A stretch of DNA of 50,979 nt from an uncultured Desulfovibrionaceae bacterium. Its GTDB lineage: Bacteria; Desulfobacterota; Desulfovibrionia; Desulfovibrionales; Desulfovibrionaceae. Shown in pieces: positions 35,501 to 42,633 of this stretch. The DNA lies in assembly GCA_944324045.1 (NCBI GenBank), contig CALUUT010000016.1, positions 1-50,979 of the forward strand, given 5' to 3'. Made by a program: the position numbers and the translations under genes. Position 1 is the stretch's first letter, and each line of letters begins with the position of its first letter. The notes below the pieces were generated by a model. That model made no database searches and was not told where the DNA came from. It saw nothing but the letters and a program-made list of their open reading frames with translations.

Positions 35501-38500
35501 ACTGGCGATCTCGCCGGATGCGCTCAATTGCGTGTCTGAAACGACGTTCAGCGTGGCATCCTTCAGCTCCAGGGTAGGCCGGTCATTGGTTCCCGTAATG
35601 GCCGCCGTGGCCCAGGTTTCCAGAACCCCGCCCTTGCCGTCGGAAACCGTAAAGCAAATGTAGCGGTTCAGGGTTTCGCCCTGATTCAGTTCATTGACCA
35701 CCTGGGCGTTGTTGTTCAGGACAAAATAATACTTGCCTGTCTCCGCATTGAGATGGAACGTGCCCGCGTCAATAGTGTAGGTCTGCCAGCCGTCGGCGTC
35801 CTGTCCCCATGTCCCGTCGGCCTGCGCGGAGTTCTTCTCGTCCGTCGCTTCCGCATTGATTGTATAGGTCAGACTGTCGCCCTCAGGATCAGAAATCGTA
35901 TTGTTCCCAACCCCGCTTTGCTCCGTGCCGTCCGTGGGGATGTTGCCGCCCGGCAAGACCCCGCTTTCCACCACCGTTACCACGCCCTTGCCGGTCTCCA
36001 CGGGATTGTCGTTGGAACCCTCAATTTCAAAGGTCACAGTCTGGGCGGTCCAGGCCCCATGCTCGTCGCGCACGTAAATGGTGAAGACGTCCGGTTCATC
36101 CGGCTTTTCGCCGTCCGCCAGCGCGTTGGCATTCTCATTCAGCCTGTAGGTGTACGTGCCGTCCGCCTGGATGGTCAAAACGCCGTATTGGCCTTCCACG
36201 CGCCGCACCCCATCGCCCGCGACCGCGCCGTTAAAGGCATCCATGCGCGCCGAAAGGTCGTCAAGACTGTGAGCCCCAAACGCCAGCCCATAGGTCAAAG
36301 ACGCGCCGTAATCCACATCCGCGCCTACGGCCTGTCCCGTATATGCGTCGCTGCCCGTTGGATTGCCGTTTTCGTCAACCCCGCCTTCCTTTATGGCGAA
36401 CACGGAATGCGCCTGTTCCGCGGCATCCACGCTTGTCTGGCCGCTCATGGCGGAATGCTCGTCCCCCGCCTGCGTGCCGGCCCACAAATCGGCTATGCCG
36501 TCGTTCCCCACACGATCCAGACTTAATGTCGGCGCTTCGTTCGCGCCCTGAATCGCGACGCTCATGATTGCCTGACTGTTCGCGCCATGCTCGTCCGTGA
36601 CGGTAAGCTCAAAACGCAACGTCAGACTCTGCCCCCGGGCCAGACTGTCCGCGACGCCGCCCTTTTGCAGTGCGCTGTCGGACAGCTCAAAGGCGTATTC
36701 CCCGGTCCTGGTGTCCAGGGTCAGGGTTCCGTAATTGGTGACGATGGTGCGGATTCCGGTGTCCGGATTCAACGAGCTTGAAAGAACTTCCGGGGTCAGG
36801 CCGTCCGCGCTGACGCCGTCGGCGGTCCCGGTCAAACTGAAATTGATGCCGCCCTGATTGCCGCCGGAATTGTCCGGCGCAATGTCCGCGACAAGCGTAT
36901 GCCCTCTGTCCACGTCAGACGCAATGGGGTTTCCGTCGCTTGCTTTGTCTGTAAACACGTTGCCCGCGGCCACAAGCCGGTGCTCGCCATCCCCGATTAC
37001 GTCCTGGGCCGTCTGCGTGGTAGGGGGCATCGCGCCCGAGCTTTCGGTTTCCACGCCGCTTTCCTTTACGGTCACGGAAAAATCCCGCACCACAGGTCTC
37101 TCGTTCGTGCCTTCGATGCAGATGGTCAGATCGCCCTTTCCTGTCAGCGCGCCGTCTGAAACCGTAACGGGAATGGTCAGATTCCATTTGTCGCCCTGGG
37201 CCATGCCGTCCACAAAGCCGCCCGTGCCTGTATCCAGTTCAAAGCTGTAGTTTCCGTGAGCATCCAGGGTAAAGGTTCCGGCGTCGGTGACAATGACGAT
37301 GGTCGCGGTCCCGTCAGGCAGGGTTCCCTGCGTGACGGATTGCACCGGCAGCGCGACCGTGTCCATGGGGTTGTCGGGATTGGTCAGAACAAGTTCGCCG
37401 CCCGCGGCAATGCCGGACGTGTCCACGCCATAGGTCAGTTGAGCGGTCGGAGTTTCATAATCAAAGCCCTCAAGGACGCCGGAAAAAGCCGTGCGGTGCT
37501 CATTGGCCGCGATATGGCCGTCCGCGCCGGGCGCTGTAAAGTCCGTGGTCGCGGTGTTGGCCTCGTCTCCAGTCGCGCCGTACACGCCCATATCCTTGAC
37601 GTGATGCGCCGCATTCCTGACCACAGGCGCGTCATCCGCGCCTGTAATGACGATATCAAGCCTGTTTTCCGCGTGCGCGCCGTGTTCGTCCGTGACCGCC
37701 ACGGTCGCGGATTCGGTCAGGGTCTCGCCGTCCTCAAGCCCTTTGACGGCATCATTGTCCTTATCCAGAATATAGGTGTATTCGCCGGTGTCCGGATTAA
37801 TCTCCAGCGTCCCGTATTGCATGGGCATCTTGAGAATGGGGTTGCCGTCCTGATCCGTGCCGAAACTGTACTGAAGCCTGTGCCCGGCATCCGGGTCGTC
37901 GCCCAGGGCCATGCCGCTGTCCGCAATATTGCCCGCAACGGCGTTCGCTCCGTCATCCGTTACATGCAGCGTATCCTTACTCAGCTCCAGAGCAGGAACA
38001 TCATTGCTGCCGACGACGTTGACGGCCACGGTCGCCGTGGTCACGCCGCCCCGGCCGTCGCTGACCTGCACGGTGAACCGTTCCTGCCAAACCTGTCCTT
38101 CAGCCAAAGCATTGGCGTTCTCATTGTTCAAGACGTAGGTGTATGTGCCGTCCGGCTCAATGGCGATAGTCCCGAAATGCGTGGTCACCGTGTTTGTGAG
38201 CTGCCCGTTTTCCCCAACAAAAGCATAGCTTACAATATCGCCGTTGGCGTCTGTGGCGGAGACCTGGCCCTGAACCATGGGCGTGCCGGGCTTGTAGTCA
38301 TTGCCGCCCACAAAAACCCCTTCCTCGACGACGGCCGCCGTGCCGCTGACGCTCACCTCAGGCGCGACATTCGGATTTCTGTTGTCGCCGTTTCCCCACC
38401 ATTCCCGTTCAGGGTCGACATCCTCGCCCCAGCCGACGTCAAGCCCGTCAAGACGGTCGATTCCGCCCATAAGCTCCATATTCGCATAGTTGCGAAAACG

Positions 38501-38812
38501 CGCGCCGTCCGCCACGTTGTTCGCGGGACCGGCCGCCGGCTGCAGGGAATCGTCAAGGGCCGCAAAAAAGTCCTTTCCGGAAATGGTCGCCCCGTCCACC
38601 GTGAAATCCGGAAGCGTTTCCCTGGTATACGCGGTATAAAAATTTTCAAGGACAATGGAGCCGCCATTGTCGAACGAAAAAACAAGATTATCGCCGACCC
38701 GTTCCATGAACGCCTGATCTGTGGGGAAATCAAGCGTCAGCGTGGCGTCGCTCAGATTGTTCACAACAACCTGTTCGCCGGCCTGGGGTATTTCAAGCCT
38801 GATGTCAGCCAT
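29561..38812 (-). CDS. Giant VCBS/RTX surface adhesin, type I secreted
   Basis: A 3083-residue acidic protein without a classical signal peptide. Residues 1-90 form an N-terminal domain, followed by a PAAG site (residues 92-95) that fits the di-alanine cleavage motif of LapG proteases. Residues about 150-2820 hold about 19 VCBS/cadherin-like modules, each with a YGTLTLNPDTGEYTYTLDN-like core. Seven to eight RTX calcium-binding nonapeptides (GGDGDDHLYGG type) follow at about residues 2880-2955, then a C-terminal secretion region. This is the plan of LapA/BapA adhesins, which hold cells in biofilms. AGAGAGG precedes the ATG. No type I secretion genes are adjacent. The gene is intact. Confidence 0.93.
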   Translation of the reverse strand: MADIRLEIPQAGEQVVVNNLSDATLTLDFPTDQAFMERVGDNLVFSFDNGGSIVLENFYTAYTRETLPDFTVDGATISGKDFFAALDDSLQPAAGPANNVADGARFRNYANMELMGGIDRLDGLDVGWGEDVDPEREWWGNGDNRNPNVAPEVSVSGTAAVVEEGVFVGGNDYKPGTPMVQGQVSATDANGDIVSYAFVGENGQLTNTVTTHFGTIAIEPDGTYTYVLNNENANALAEGQVWQERFTVQVSDGRGGVTTATVAVNVVGSNDVPALELSKDTLHVTDDGANAVAGNIADSGMALGDDPDAGHRLQYSFGTDQDGNPILKMPMQYGTLEINPDTGEYTYILDKDNDAVKGLEDGETLTESATVAVTDEHGAHAENRLDIVITGADDAPVVRNAAHHVKDMGVYGATGDEANTATTDFTAPGADGHIAANEHRTAFSGVLEGFDYETPTAQLTYGVDTSGIAAGGELVLTNPDNPMDTVALPVQSVTQGTLPDGTATIVIVTDAGTFTLDAHGNYSFELDTGTGGFVDGMAQGDKWNLTIPVTVSDGALTGKGDLTICIEGTNERPVVRDFSVTVKESGVETESSGAMPPTTQTAQDVIGDGEHRLVAAGNVFTDKASDGNPIASDVDRGHTLVADIAPDNSGGNQGGINFSLTGTADGVSADGLTPEVLSSSLNPDTGIRTIVTNYGTLTLDTRTGEYAFELSDSALQKGGVADSLARGQSLTLRFELTVTDEHGANSQAIMSVAIQGANEAPTLSLDRVGNDGIADLWAGTQAGDEHSAMSGQTSVDAAEQAHSVFAIKEGGVDENGNPTGSDAYTGQAVGADVDYGASLTYGLAFGAHSLDDLSARMDAFNGAVAGDGVRRVEGQYGVLTIQADGTYTYRLNENANALADGEKPDEPDVFTIYVRDEHGAWTAQTVTFEIEGSNDNPVETGKGVVTVVESGVLPGGNIPTDGTEQSGVGNNTISDPEGDSLTYTINAEATDEKNSAQADGTWGQDADGWQTYTIDAGTFHLNAETGKYYFVLNNNAQVVNELNQGETLNRYICFTVSDGKGGVLETWATAAITGTNDRPTLELKDATLNVVSDTQLSASGEIASVTDPDSTGTKGETFTFGLTEKSWAEVDQEGATPGMSESMTGDYGSLRIDPATGKYTYTLDNGNSDVRQLAAGETLTETFHVAVKDAAGAFHIQDVTVVIEGADDAPRLVLQADAHVLAANEAGVLPGGNIPNGQTGQDGGVFQVEWIDADSEGTHQHYGFMLGDRLLSSVDGKNAPVVTTGTTADEHTYAITGVGAGAGCTLEIAIDNLHYGTLTIDGKGNFTFTLDQDAMNGKDQNWHAKLSELLGDDFKLVAWDDRHEAFDADGKLVDADMAADQKLDIYFTGANDRPVFVQDGAQNATLETDDGGAPVWTAGVQDASGNTASFTESATEGENTRVIEGKLSGDDAENDSLTYAIIKADGSKANVLQGKYGVLELHGDGKYVYRLTVSGDEFDKLDANELLEDETFNIRITDEHGAYTDGVFQVTFQGERDAFLIEADALKVTENDGELSRDTDVSLSNEGVVRVEGVDNADSAAIADNNATWNVQSGAADGNGHIVAGGKYGRFVLDPATGEYHYELDNAKVQDWKVGKRETETFTVEVTINGETQTKVVEVTVSGANDRPEWTESTPNFAGTVEPFVKDSDHTDGRADMTFEGQIAGGADIDGDSITYMLTDGVKSESGEYETATVIKTEYGSFIINPETGEYTYTVDTFKAYAYFEAHKDAQTLTDTIKVVVVDQHGAQSEEVRAIQITINRNDLEGPGPGPEYEGGDLAGVVHEDGDTDNDDATFQTVSGQLHHTQEDNPDAFAYFGVKGQDGQTQTGMLEHGEPVNGKYGYITVDPATGKWTYTLFNGENGEDNPVQNLPEGATVTETFQVMFNGKPAFDEDGKLVEIEITITGRNDAPEITFADAHKEITGVFSESGDAPSVTGQITAADVDRIVDADGNITADAETESLTASFSEDSLQTAIDGKYGTIALTRDDSGKWSYTYTLDQSKLAADPEALKYFHQDADGTWHLNADADLQETFSVYVSDGHADGTVEQEIVIDINGQNFAPVWKGGAESIRGVEVAEDGFSENGAHVVQSVISKAKLEGAFTDDGGAGNLHFVFANGETFMEDPKGYGVWRIDANGDVVFTLNNESEIVQGLNGSARPTVSMPVYAVDEHGAQSAQGVTVEVAIQGTADSPQISFEKVLTLTEASQANSAQGTFHIIDPDSLDTRESLTYSVSDGENTVTKQDGQTLVLASDYGTLTLNPADGTYHFELNNDSDVVRALQAGELYEVRFEVTATDHDGMTDKGDIIISIKGTNTAPDIEASSDFGNKPETPLVEDASDAVFTGTIVAHDVDADPGDSLTYSFTLTEAQIEAGWTVSADGKTLTTGYGTATIGSDGEYTYTLDSGRAAGLGEGETASETFQVIVTDKYGAQSEPADVTIHIEGTNDAPVIDDVKSSLGNSEETPLVENASNAEFTGTIVGSDADAGDSLTYSFTLTEAQIEAGWTVSADGKTLTTEYGTATIDDDGEYTYTLDSGRAAGLGEGETASETFSVVVKDQYGASDQADATIHIKGTNDAPVIDSATSDAQSNTGTLVFHDADLGDTHALSIVVDGKTYAVTEGKAEIDGVGIFEFEPGTGSDGKEWEYVFTADPAAQAGIREGETRDVEFAIQVSDGRETVASKELHATIAGSNAAPELANAALIMGLAGLIPGEPFSVHSQTLLPLAQDALPGQEQGDSLTYAFDGVTAQGDVQGDFGTLHFDADTGGYSYTLDTSESGLHKLAEASIAHDGKIGEQFDYHVSDDLGQGHEASVTVDLHHDAGLFHIGTGGADAIDHTDSATPHILFGDGGDDTIHGGQGNDILFGGDGDDHLYGGDGDDHLYGGGGDDILYGGSGNDYLHGGDGHNRLYGGEGHDILVFSADNAVMDGGEGIDFLVGTPGQNNLDAMLDSLHSGAVSNVEVLVAHTPDSLVLSSLQDFKNLGVTVNQGEHGSTLHFSDAWSEVTDSSHAVPDGFVEMVHHGSAADGSDDTTILVQKAVLENSQGG
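29951..30170 (-). repeat. RTX nonapeptide repeat block
   Basis: About eight tandem 27-nt units encode GGxGxD-type repeats, from GDGGDDTIHGG to GGEGHDILVF. They bind calcium outside the cell and mark type I secretion substrates. The units nearest the middle (GGDGDDHLY twice) are almost identical in DNA. Confidence 0.9.
30350..38350 (-). repeat. VCBS/cadherin-like repeat array in the adhesin
   Basis: About 19 modules of roughly 100-180 residues, recognised by cores such as YGTLEINPDTGEYTYILD, YGSLRIDPATGKYTYTLD and YGTATIDDDGEYTYTLD and by interdomain linkers such as GTNDAPV. Most modules are well diverged; the pair at about 30960-31660 is nearly identical. Boundaries are approximate. Confidence 0.85.
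38528..38539 (-). other. Candidate LapG-type cleavage site (PAAG)
   Basis: Codons 92-95 of the adhesin encode Pro-Ala-Ala-Gly, directly after the N-terminal domain. LapG-type periplasmic proteases cut between two alanines in motifs of this kind roughly 100 residues from the N-terminus of LapA-type adhesins. The assignment rests on motif and position only. Confidence 0.5.
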
Positions 38813-39182
38813 GGCAACCTCTCTTTATGGCCTGCTCTCGCACGGCATCATGAATATTTTTATCTTATAAAAGAAACGGCGCGGCTTGCGCTACGCAAGG
38901 GAGTTCAAAACGCCCTTATGGCGGCGCATGTCATGAACCGTATGAAGAGAAATCCGGCGCAGCCGGCAAGAGACATTCCTAATCAAATGAGGAAAACGAC
39001 TCAGGGAGTCCTTTTACAGGAACTCAATGAAGGCTGATTATGGTCCGGCCCGAAAAGGCGACCGGCGCATGCAAGATGACAAGAACGCATCTCGTTACTG
39101 TTTTTATTTACGGCCTTGCCGCCAGAATGTCAAGATCATGTTTTTAACCCGAAACGCGCCTGTGACCGGGCGAAAACGGCTG
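38813..39182. promoter_or_regulatory. Region between cyclase and adhesin genes
   Basis: A 370-nt gap with no supported gene. It holds the adhesin ribosome site, an AT-rich stretch (TTATAAGATAAAAATATTC on the minus strand near 38860) that could be a -10 region, and the inverted repeat CTTGCG/CGCAAG at 38885-38899. The adhesin is likely transcribed from here. Confidence 0.4.
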
Positions 39183-40556
39183 CTAAACGCTGTTTTGACC
39201 GTGTCTTTCAAAAAAGCAGATGCTCTGCGCCTGCATCGCGCGATTTCTGTCAAAAAAAGCCCAGCCGTTCCGCCCATTGCGCTTTACGCTGTAAAGGGCT
39301 CTGTCCGCCTGGGCGAACAGAACCTCGAAAGAGTCGCCGGGCTCAGCCACGCTGCCGCCTATGCTGAGCTGGATGGGACGTCTTATTCCGTCCAGACAAA
39401 ATTTGTCCGCTTTTTCACAGAGCATCGCAATGCGCGTCCGCACGCCCGGCAACTGAACGGCATTGCGCACAAACACCATAAACTCATCCCCGCCCCAACG
39501 GCAGATGTAATCATCCTGCCGGAACACGGCCCGCATCCACTTGCTCAGATATTTTAAGACGCTGTCGCCGGCAGGATGCCCATAGGCGTCGTTAAACTCC
39601 TTAAAGTTGTCCACATCGATCATAAGAAGAGTCCCGCCGGCGGACCCGGAATTCCCCAGATGCCGCACAATCAATTTTTCGCAGGCGGCCCTGTTCAAAA
39701 GCCCGGTCAAAGGGTCCGCCCGGCTCATGTCCGCAAGCCGCCTGTTTCTTTCCTCCTGGAGTTTAAGATCCGTGATGTCCTGGGCATAGAAAAAAACCTG
39801 TTCCCGCGCCTCAAAAAACAAATCATGCATGAGCACGGCCACAATCAGAAGTTCGCGCTTTCCGCTGCCGTAATCCGCTGTATAGCGACATGTGAAAAGA
39901 CCGTTATTCCGGTGCAAAAGACCCAATATATTGTCGCGCTCAAATTCCTGTAAAAAGGCTTCAGCCTGCGACGGAACAATATTCTTTTCCGCAATCAAAC
40001 GGATGTGCTCGCTGAACGGCTTTCGTGTCTCTTCAAAATTGTCTGTGTCAATTTTCAGACAGTCCCCGGTTTCCACATCCAGCTCAAGATAAAATTCACA
40101 AAGGTTTTTAAGAAGAAAATGAAATCGCTCTCTGTATTGCGGCAATTCGAAAAGGTTTCTGGAAAAAGGCCAAACGCGCTCCCCCTCCTCGGACAAGGCA
40201 ACCAGTAAAATCCGCTTTGCCCTGTCATGACGCCAAGCCATCAGCCGGCGCAACCGCTCCCGCCCTGCGTCCGGCCGGTAATATACAGAGTAGAAAGGAT
40301 GCTCCTCAAGCGCGGAAAGAACTGAGCCAAGTTCCAGCTTCAGGGCAAAGGCCGCCCGTTCATGTTCGGACATATTCGCGGAAAGCGCGTCTATCGTTTC
40401 CTGGTATGAACGCTCATCGCGAACCTCTCCCAGGGCTCCGCGCCACAGTCTCATGCAACGCCCGGAATCCGCATCCACCAGAAAAAACGCATCATAGCGC
40501 TTGCGTATGAAATCGAGAGCAATCCCCTCAAATGTGATATCAAGCGTCTTGAACAT
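39183..40556 (-). CDS. GGDEF-domain diguanylate cyclase
   Basis: A 457-residue cytoplasmic protein. The first about 285 residues look like sensory PAS-type modules (YDAFFLVDADSGRCMRLWRG near residue 20; LYLELDVETGDCLKID-like repeat near residue 160), with no membrane helix. The C-terminal GGDEF domain (residues about 290-450) has an intact active site GGDEF at 355-359 and an RxxD inhibitory site (RQDD) five residues before it, so it should make cyclic-di-GMP under product inhibition. The start at MFKTL is chosen for GGGAG 6 nt upstream. It lies directly upstream of the adhesin gene on the same strand, suggesting a functional link. Confidence 0.92.
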   Translation of the reverse strand: MFKTLDITFEGIALDFIRKRYDAFFLVDADSGRCMRLWRGALGEVRDERSYQETIDALSANMSEHERAAFALKLELGSVLSALEEHPFYSVYYRPDAGRERLRRLMAWRHDRAKRILLVALSEEGERVWPFSRNLFELPQYRERFHFLLKNLCEFYLELDVETGDCLKIDTDNFEETRKPFSEHIRLIAEKNIVPSQAEAFLQEFERDNILGLLHRNNGLFTCRYTADYGSGKRELLIVAVLMHDLFFEAREQVFFYAQDITDLKLQEERNRRLADMSRADPLTGLLNRAACEKLIVRHLGNSGSAGGTLLMIDVDNFKEFNDAYGHPAGDSVLKYLSKWMRAVFRQDDYICRWGGDEFMVFVRNAVQLPGVRTRIAMLCEKADKFCLDGIRRPIQLSIGGSVAEPGDSFEVLFAQADRALYSVKRNGRNGWAFFDRNRAMQAQSICFFERHGQNSV

Positions 40557-41049
40557 ACGCATCTCCCGCTCTTGCAAGAGTTGAGACGTCCAAAAAGATT
40601 CCAGCGCGCGGCGTCGCTCCGCGCGTCATGCAAAAACAATATTCATGATAGTTAGGGAAAGAAGCCGTGCAAAAAAAAACAGCCGCATTGTAAGCCAATG
40701 CCGCGCTTTGCGCTTCATTAAACAGGACACATACGCATATTCCAAGCATAATAGACATTAAATGTCAATTTATTTGGATAAAATGTCAATATTTTATACG
40801 ATTAGGCATGGAAATAAAGAAGTTGCGGCGTCCCTTTGTAAAAAGAATATAAGCAACCATGAGAAAAATACATATATAGTTATATAACTCAATGAAATAA
40901 AAAGATAAATTATACAGGAAAAAATCGGTTGAAAATAAAGAAGAAGCCGTCTTTTTTGGGATTAAATGCCAAGTTTCTAGGCTGCCAATATCATTCACAC
41001 TTTAGCCCTCCTCTCGTATTCTTTACTCCATTACTAAAAGGAGCGACAA
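40557..41049. promoter_or_regulatory. AT-rich divergent region before cyclase and XRE genes
   Basis: This 493-nt gap has much lower GC than its surroundings and no supported gene; the 70-codon minus-strand frame at 40786-40998 is AT-driven and lacks a ribosome site. It should carry the promoters of the cyclase gene (minus) and the XRE gene (plus), and it contains the GACATT repeats at 40754-40790. Confidence 0.5.
40754..40790. promoter_or_regulatory. GACATT palindrome and repeat, putative operator
   Basis: GACATTAAATGTC (40754-40766) is a perfect inverted repeat, and the half AAATGTCAAT recurs exactly 21 nt downstream (40760-40769 and 40781-40790), two helical turns apart. Read on the minus strand the halves include TTGACA, so the site may overlap the -35 of the cyclase promoter. 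Confidence 0.5.
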
Positions 41050-41457
41050 GTGGCGCGTGAAGTTCAAAAATTGGCCCGTATTGTCGGGGCTGCCATTGCA
41101 AGCCGCCGAAAACAAAAAGGAATGACGCAGACGGAACTTGCGGAACGTTTACGGATGGGCGCGGATTCGCTCTCGCGCATTGAAAAGGGCGTTGTGGCGC
41201 CCAGGTTTCCAAGGCTTGAAGAAATCGCAAAAGCTCTGGGGTGCAGGGTTGCCGATTTGTTCCGCTCCAACAACAGTTCGCTTCAGGAACGCGCCGAGAG
41301 CATCGCGGATATCTTACGGCCGTTGCCGCCTGACATGCAGGACGAAATGGTTTTTCTCATTGAACACATGGTCGCGGCCATGCTGAAATCACAAAACGCC
41401 GGACAGCAGCGGAGCCGCCTTGTGGAAACAACCGGAAAAACGGAATGTTCCAGATAA
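41050..41457 (+). CDS. XRE-family transcriptional regulator
   Basis: A 135-residue DNA-binding protein. Residues about 8-65 form a Cro/C1-type helix-turn-helix (ASRRKQKGMTQTELAERLRM, then LSRIEKG), followed by a helical C-terminal part of unknown role (RAESIADILRPLPPDMQDEM). The start is a GTG with AAAGGAG 6 nt upstream. It is monocistronic and divergent from the cyclase gene across the region that holds the GACATT repeats; it might bind there. It could also be a phage-derived regulator, but no phage gene is near. Confidence 0.88.
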   Translation: MAREVQKLARIVGAAIASRRKQKGMTQTELAERLRMGADSLSRIEKGVVAPRFPRLEEIAKALGCRVADLFRSNNSSLQERAESIADILRPLPPDMQDEMVFLIEHMVAAMLKSQNAGQQRSRLVETTGKTECSR

Positions 41458-41596
41458 CGGCGCAGCTCCATGCCCGCCAGACCGCCAAAAAAATCCCCCG
41501 GAAGAAACGCTCTGTCCCGCCTGAAAAGTCCAGGGGCTTTCCACGACGAATCTCGAAGGCCCCTTATGCATTGCCCCTGATATCCGGGAAAACATG

Positions 41597-42109
41597 TCAC
41601 TCTTTTTCCGGCGGCCAGCCGCCGGCGAACTTCAGTTCCTTTCCGGAAGCGTCCGTTTTTTTTCGTTTCCCGGTTATTTCAGCAATTGAAATCCGCCAGA
41701 CCGCCGTGCGAAAAAGACTCCGGGACACGGCTTCCTCAAAGTTCGCCATATTGGTCGGGGTATAGCGCTCGCACAACAGGCGCAACGCATGGATTTTTTC
41801 CTTTTCGTCCGCAACTTCGACCGCTGTTCCGCGAACTGTTGCTGATTCGTATTCCAATGTAAATCTGTCGGGCGGCCGGAAGGTTTTGCCCACCGCGCTC
41901 AGAAAAACGCGCGGATCACGCCGCAGGCAATCCGCCTTAAGCCCCTGTTTCGCGGAATGAAAATAAAGGCTGTCCCCATCGCGGACAATATTCACGCAAA
42001 CCCCATAGGGCGCGCCTTCCGGGTCTGTCATGGAAAGAGTCGCCCATTCGCATGCATCAAGAACCATGCGGGCGAAACTCTCAGGCATTTCACGGTCAAC
42101 GCGACGCAT
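41597..42109 (-). CDS. Pyridoxamine 5'-phosphate oxidase-like FMN protein
   Basis: A 170-residue split-barrel flavin-binding protein of the NimA/PNPOx-like group. The conserved early segment is present (CEWATLSMTDPEGAPYGVCV near residue 24, then LYFHSAKQGLKADCLRRDPR and FTLEYESATVRGTAVEV). Such proteins often bind FMN or haem and reduce nitro compounds; the substrate cannot be told. GGAGGTGGT precedes ATG 42109; a longer frame from 42148 lacks a ribosome site. It lies between a terminator and the XRE gene with no operon partner. Confidence 0.85.
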   Translation of the reverse strand: MRRVDREMPESFARMVLDACEWATLSMTDPEGAPYGVCVNIVRDGDSLYFHSAKQGLKADCLRRDPRVFLSAVGKTFRPPDRFTLEYESATVRGTAVEVADEKEKIHALRLLCERYTPTNMANFEEAVSRSLFRTAVWRISIAEITGKRKKTDASGKELKFAGGWPPEKE

Positions 42110-42234
42110 ACCACCTCCGTCGGACCTGCCGGATGATCTTGCAGCCATGTTTTGACGCCGCCCCTACCATAAAAAAGCGGACCGCATATGACAACCCTAA
42201 AAACCGCAGGAAAAAAGGCATGAACTGCAAAAAC

Positions 42235-42256
42235 AAACGTCAGCGGACGTTTTTTT
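42235..42256. terminator. Small hairpin with T tract
   Basis: AAACGTC and GACGTTT pair around a 4-nt loop, followed by T residues on the plus strand and a weaker T run on the minus strand. No plus-strand gene precedes it closely; it may back up the tRNA-Arg terminator on the minus strand. Confidence 0.45.
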
Positions 42257-42285
42257 CCGATACCCCGCATGCCCCGGCGCTATGC

Positions 42286-42324
42286 GCCAAAAAATAAGCC
42301 CTTACGCGCAAAACGTAAGGGCTT
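42286..42324 (-). terminator. Terminator of tRNA-Arg
   Basis: AAGCCCTTACG and CGTAAGGGCTT form an 11-bp perfect stem with a 7-nt loop, 8 nt beyond the tRNA 3' end, and the minus strand then reads ATTTTTTGG. Confidence 0.88.
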
Positions 42325-42332
42325 GAAATCAC

Positions 42333-42409
42333 TGGTGGGCCGTACAAGATTCGAACTTGTGGCCTTTAGCTCCGGAGGCTAACGCTCTATCCAACTGAGC
42401 TAACGGCCC
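42333..42409 (-). tRNA. tRNA-Arg (anticodon CCG)
   Basis: A 77-nt tRNA with a 7-bp acceptor stem (GGGCCGT with ACGGCCC), D arm, anticodon stem TTAGC/GCTAA around the loop CTCCGGA (anticodon CCG, reads CGG), T arm ACAAG-TTCGAAT-CTTGT, discriminator A and an encoded CCA end. It is followed by its own terminator. Confidence 0.97.
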
Positions 42410-42421
42410 ATGACTTGGAGT

Positions 42422-42450
42422 CGATAGCCTTTGAACGCGCATTCTGTCAA
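42422..42450 (-). promoter_or_regulatory. Promoter of tRNA-Arg
   Basis: TTGACA (42445-42450 on the minus strand) and CTATCG lie 17 nt apart, 12 nt before the mature tRNA 5' end. The -35 is perfect and the -10 is weak, as in the ferredoxin promoter. Confidence 0.5.
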
Positions 42451-42633
42451 GTTCAATGTTTCAAACGATTGGACGCGCGCAAAAGGCGGAGCAAAAGCCT
42501 GCGGAATTTTTTGACAACAGTCATTCCACCCGCTATTCTTGCCTCATACGCCATGCATGCGGACAGAACCGGCCGCGGCCCTGGTCTTTTGCGGCCGGAC
42601 AACCAAGCTTTCAACCTAAATAGATGCCGCCTT

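Noticed and set aside
33344-35539. Long plus-strand open frame (731 codons) inside the adhesin
   Set aside because: It is antisense to the VCBS array; repeated GC-rich codons keep this frame open. No ribosome site and no family resemblance are seen.
37256-39037. Plus-strand open frame of 593 codons antisense to the adhesin N-terminal part
   Set aside because: It mirrors the repeat coding on the other strand and runs into the gap beyond the adhesin start without any recognisable domain.
40786-40998. Small minus-strand frame in the AT-rich gap before the XRE gene
   Set aside because: It is Phe/Tyr/Ile-rich as expected from AT-rich non-coding DNA and has no ribosome site.
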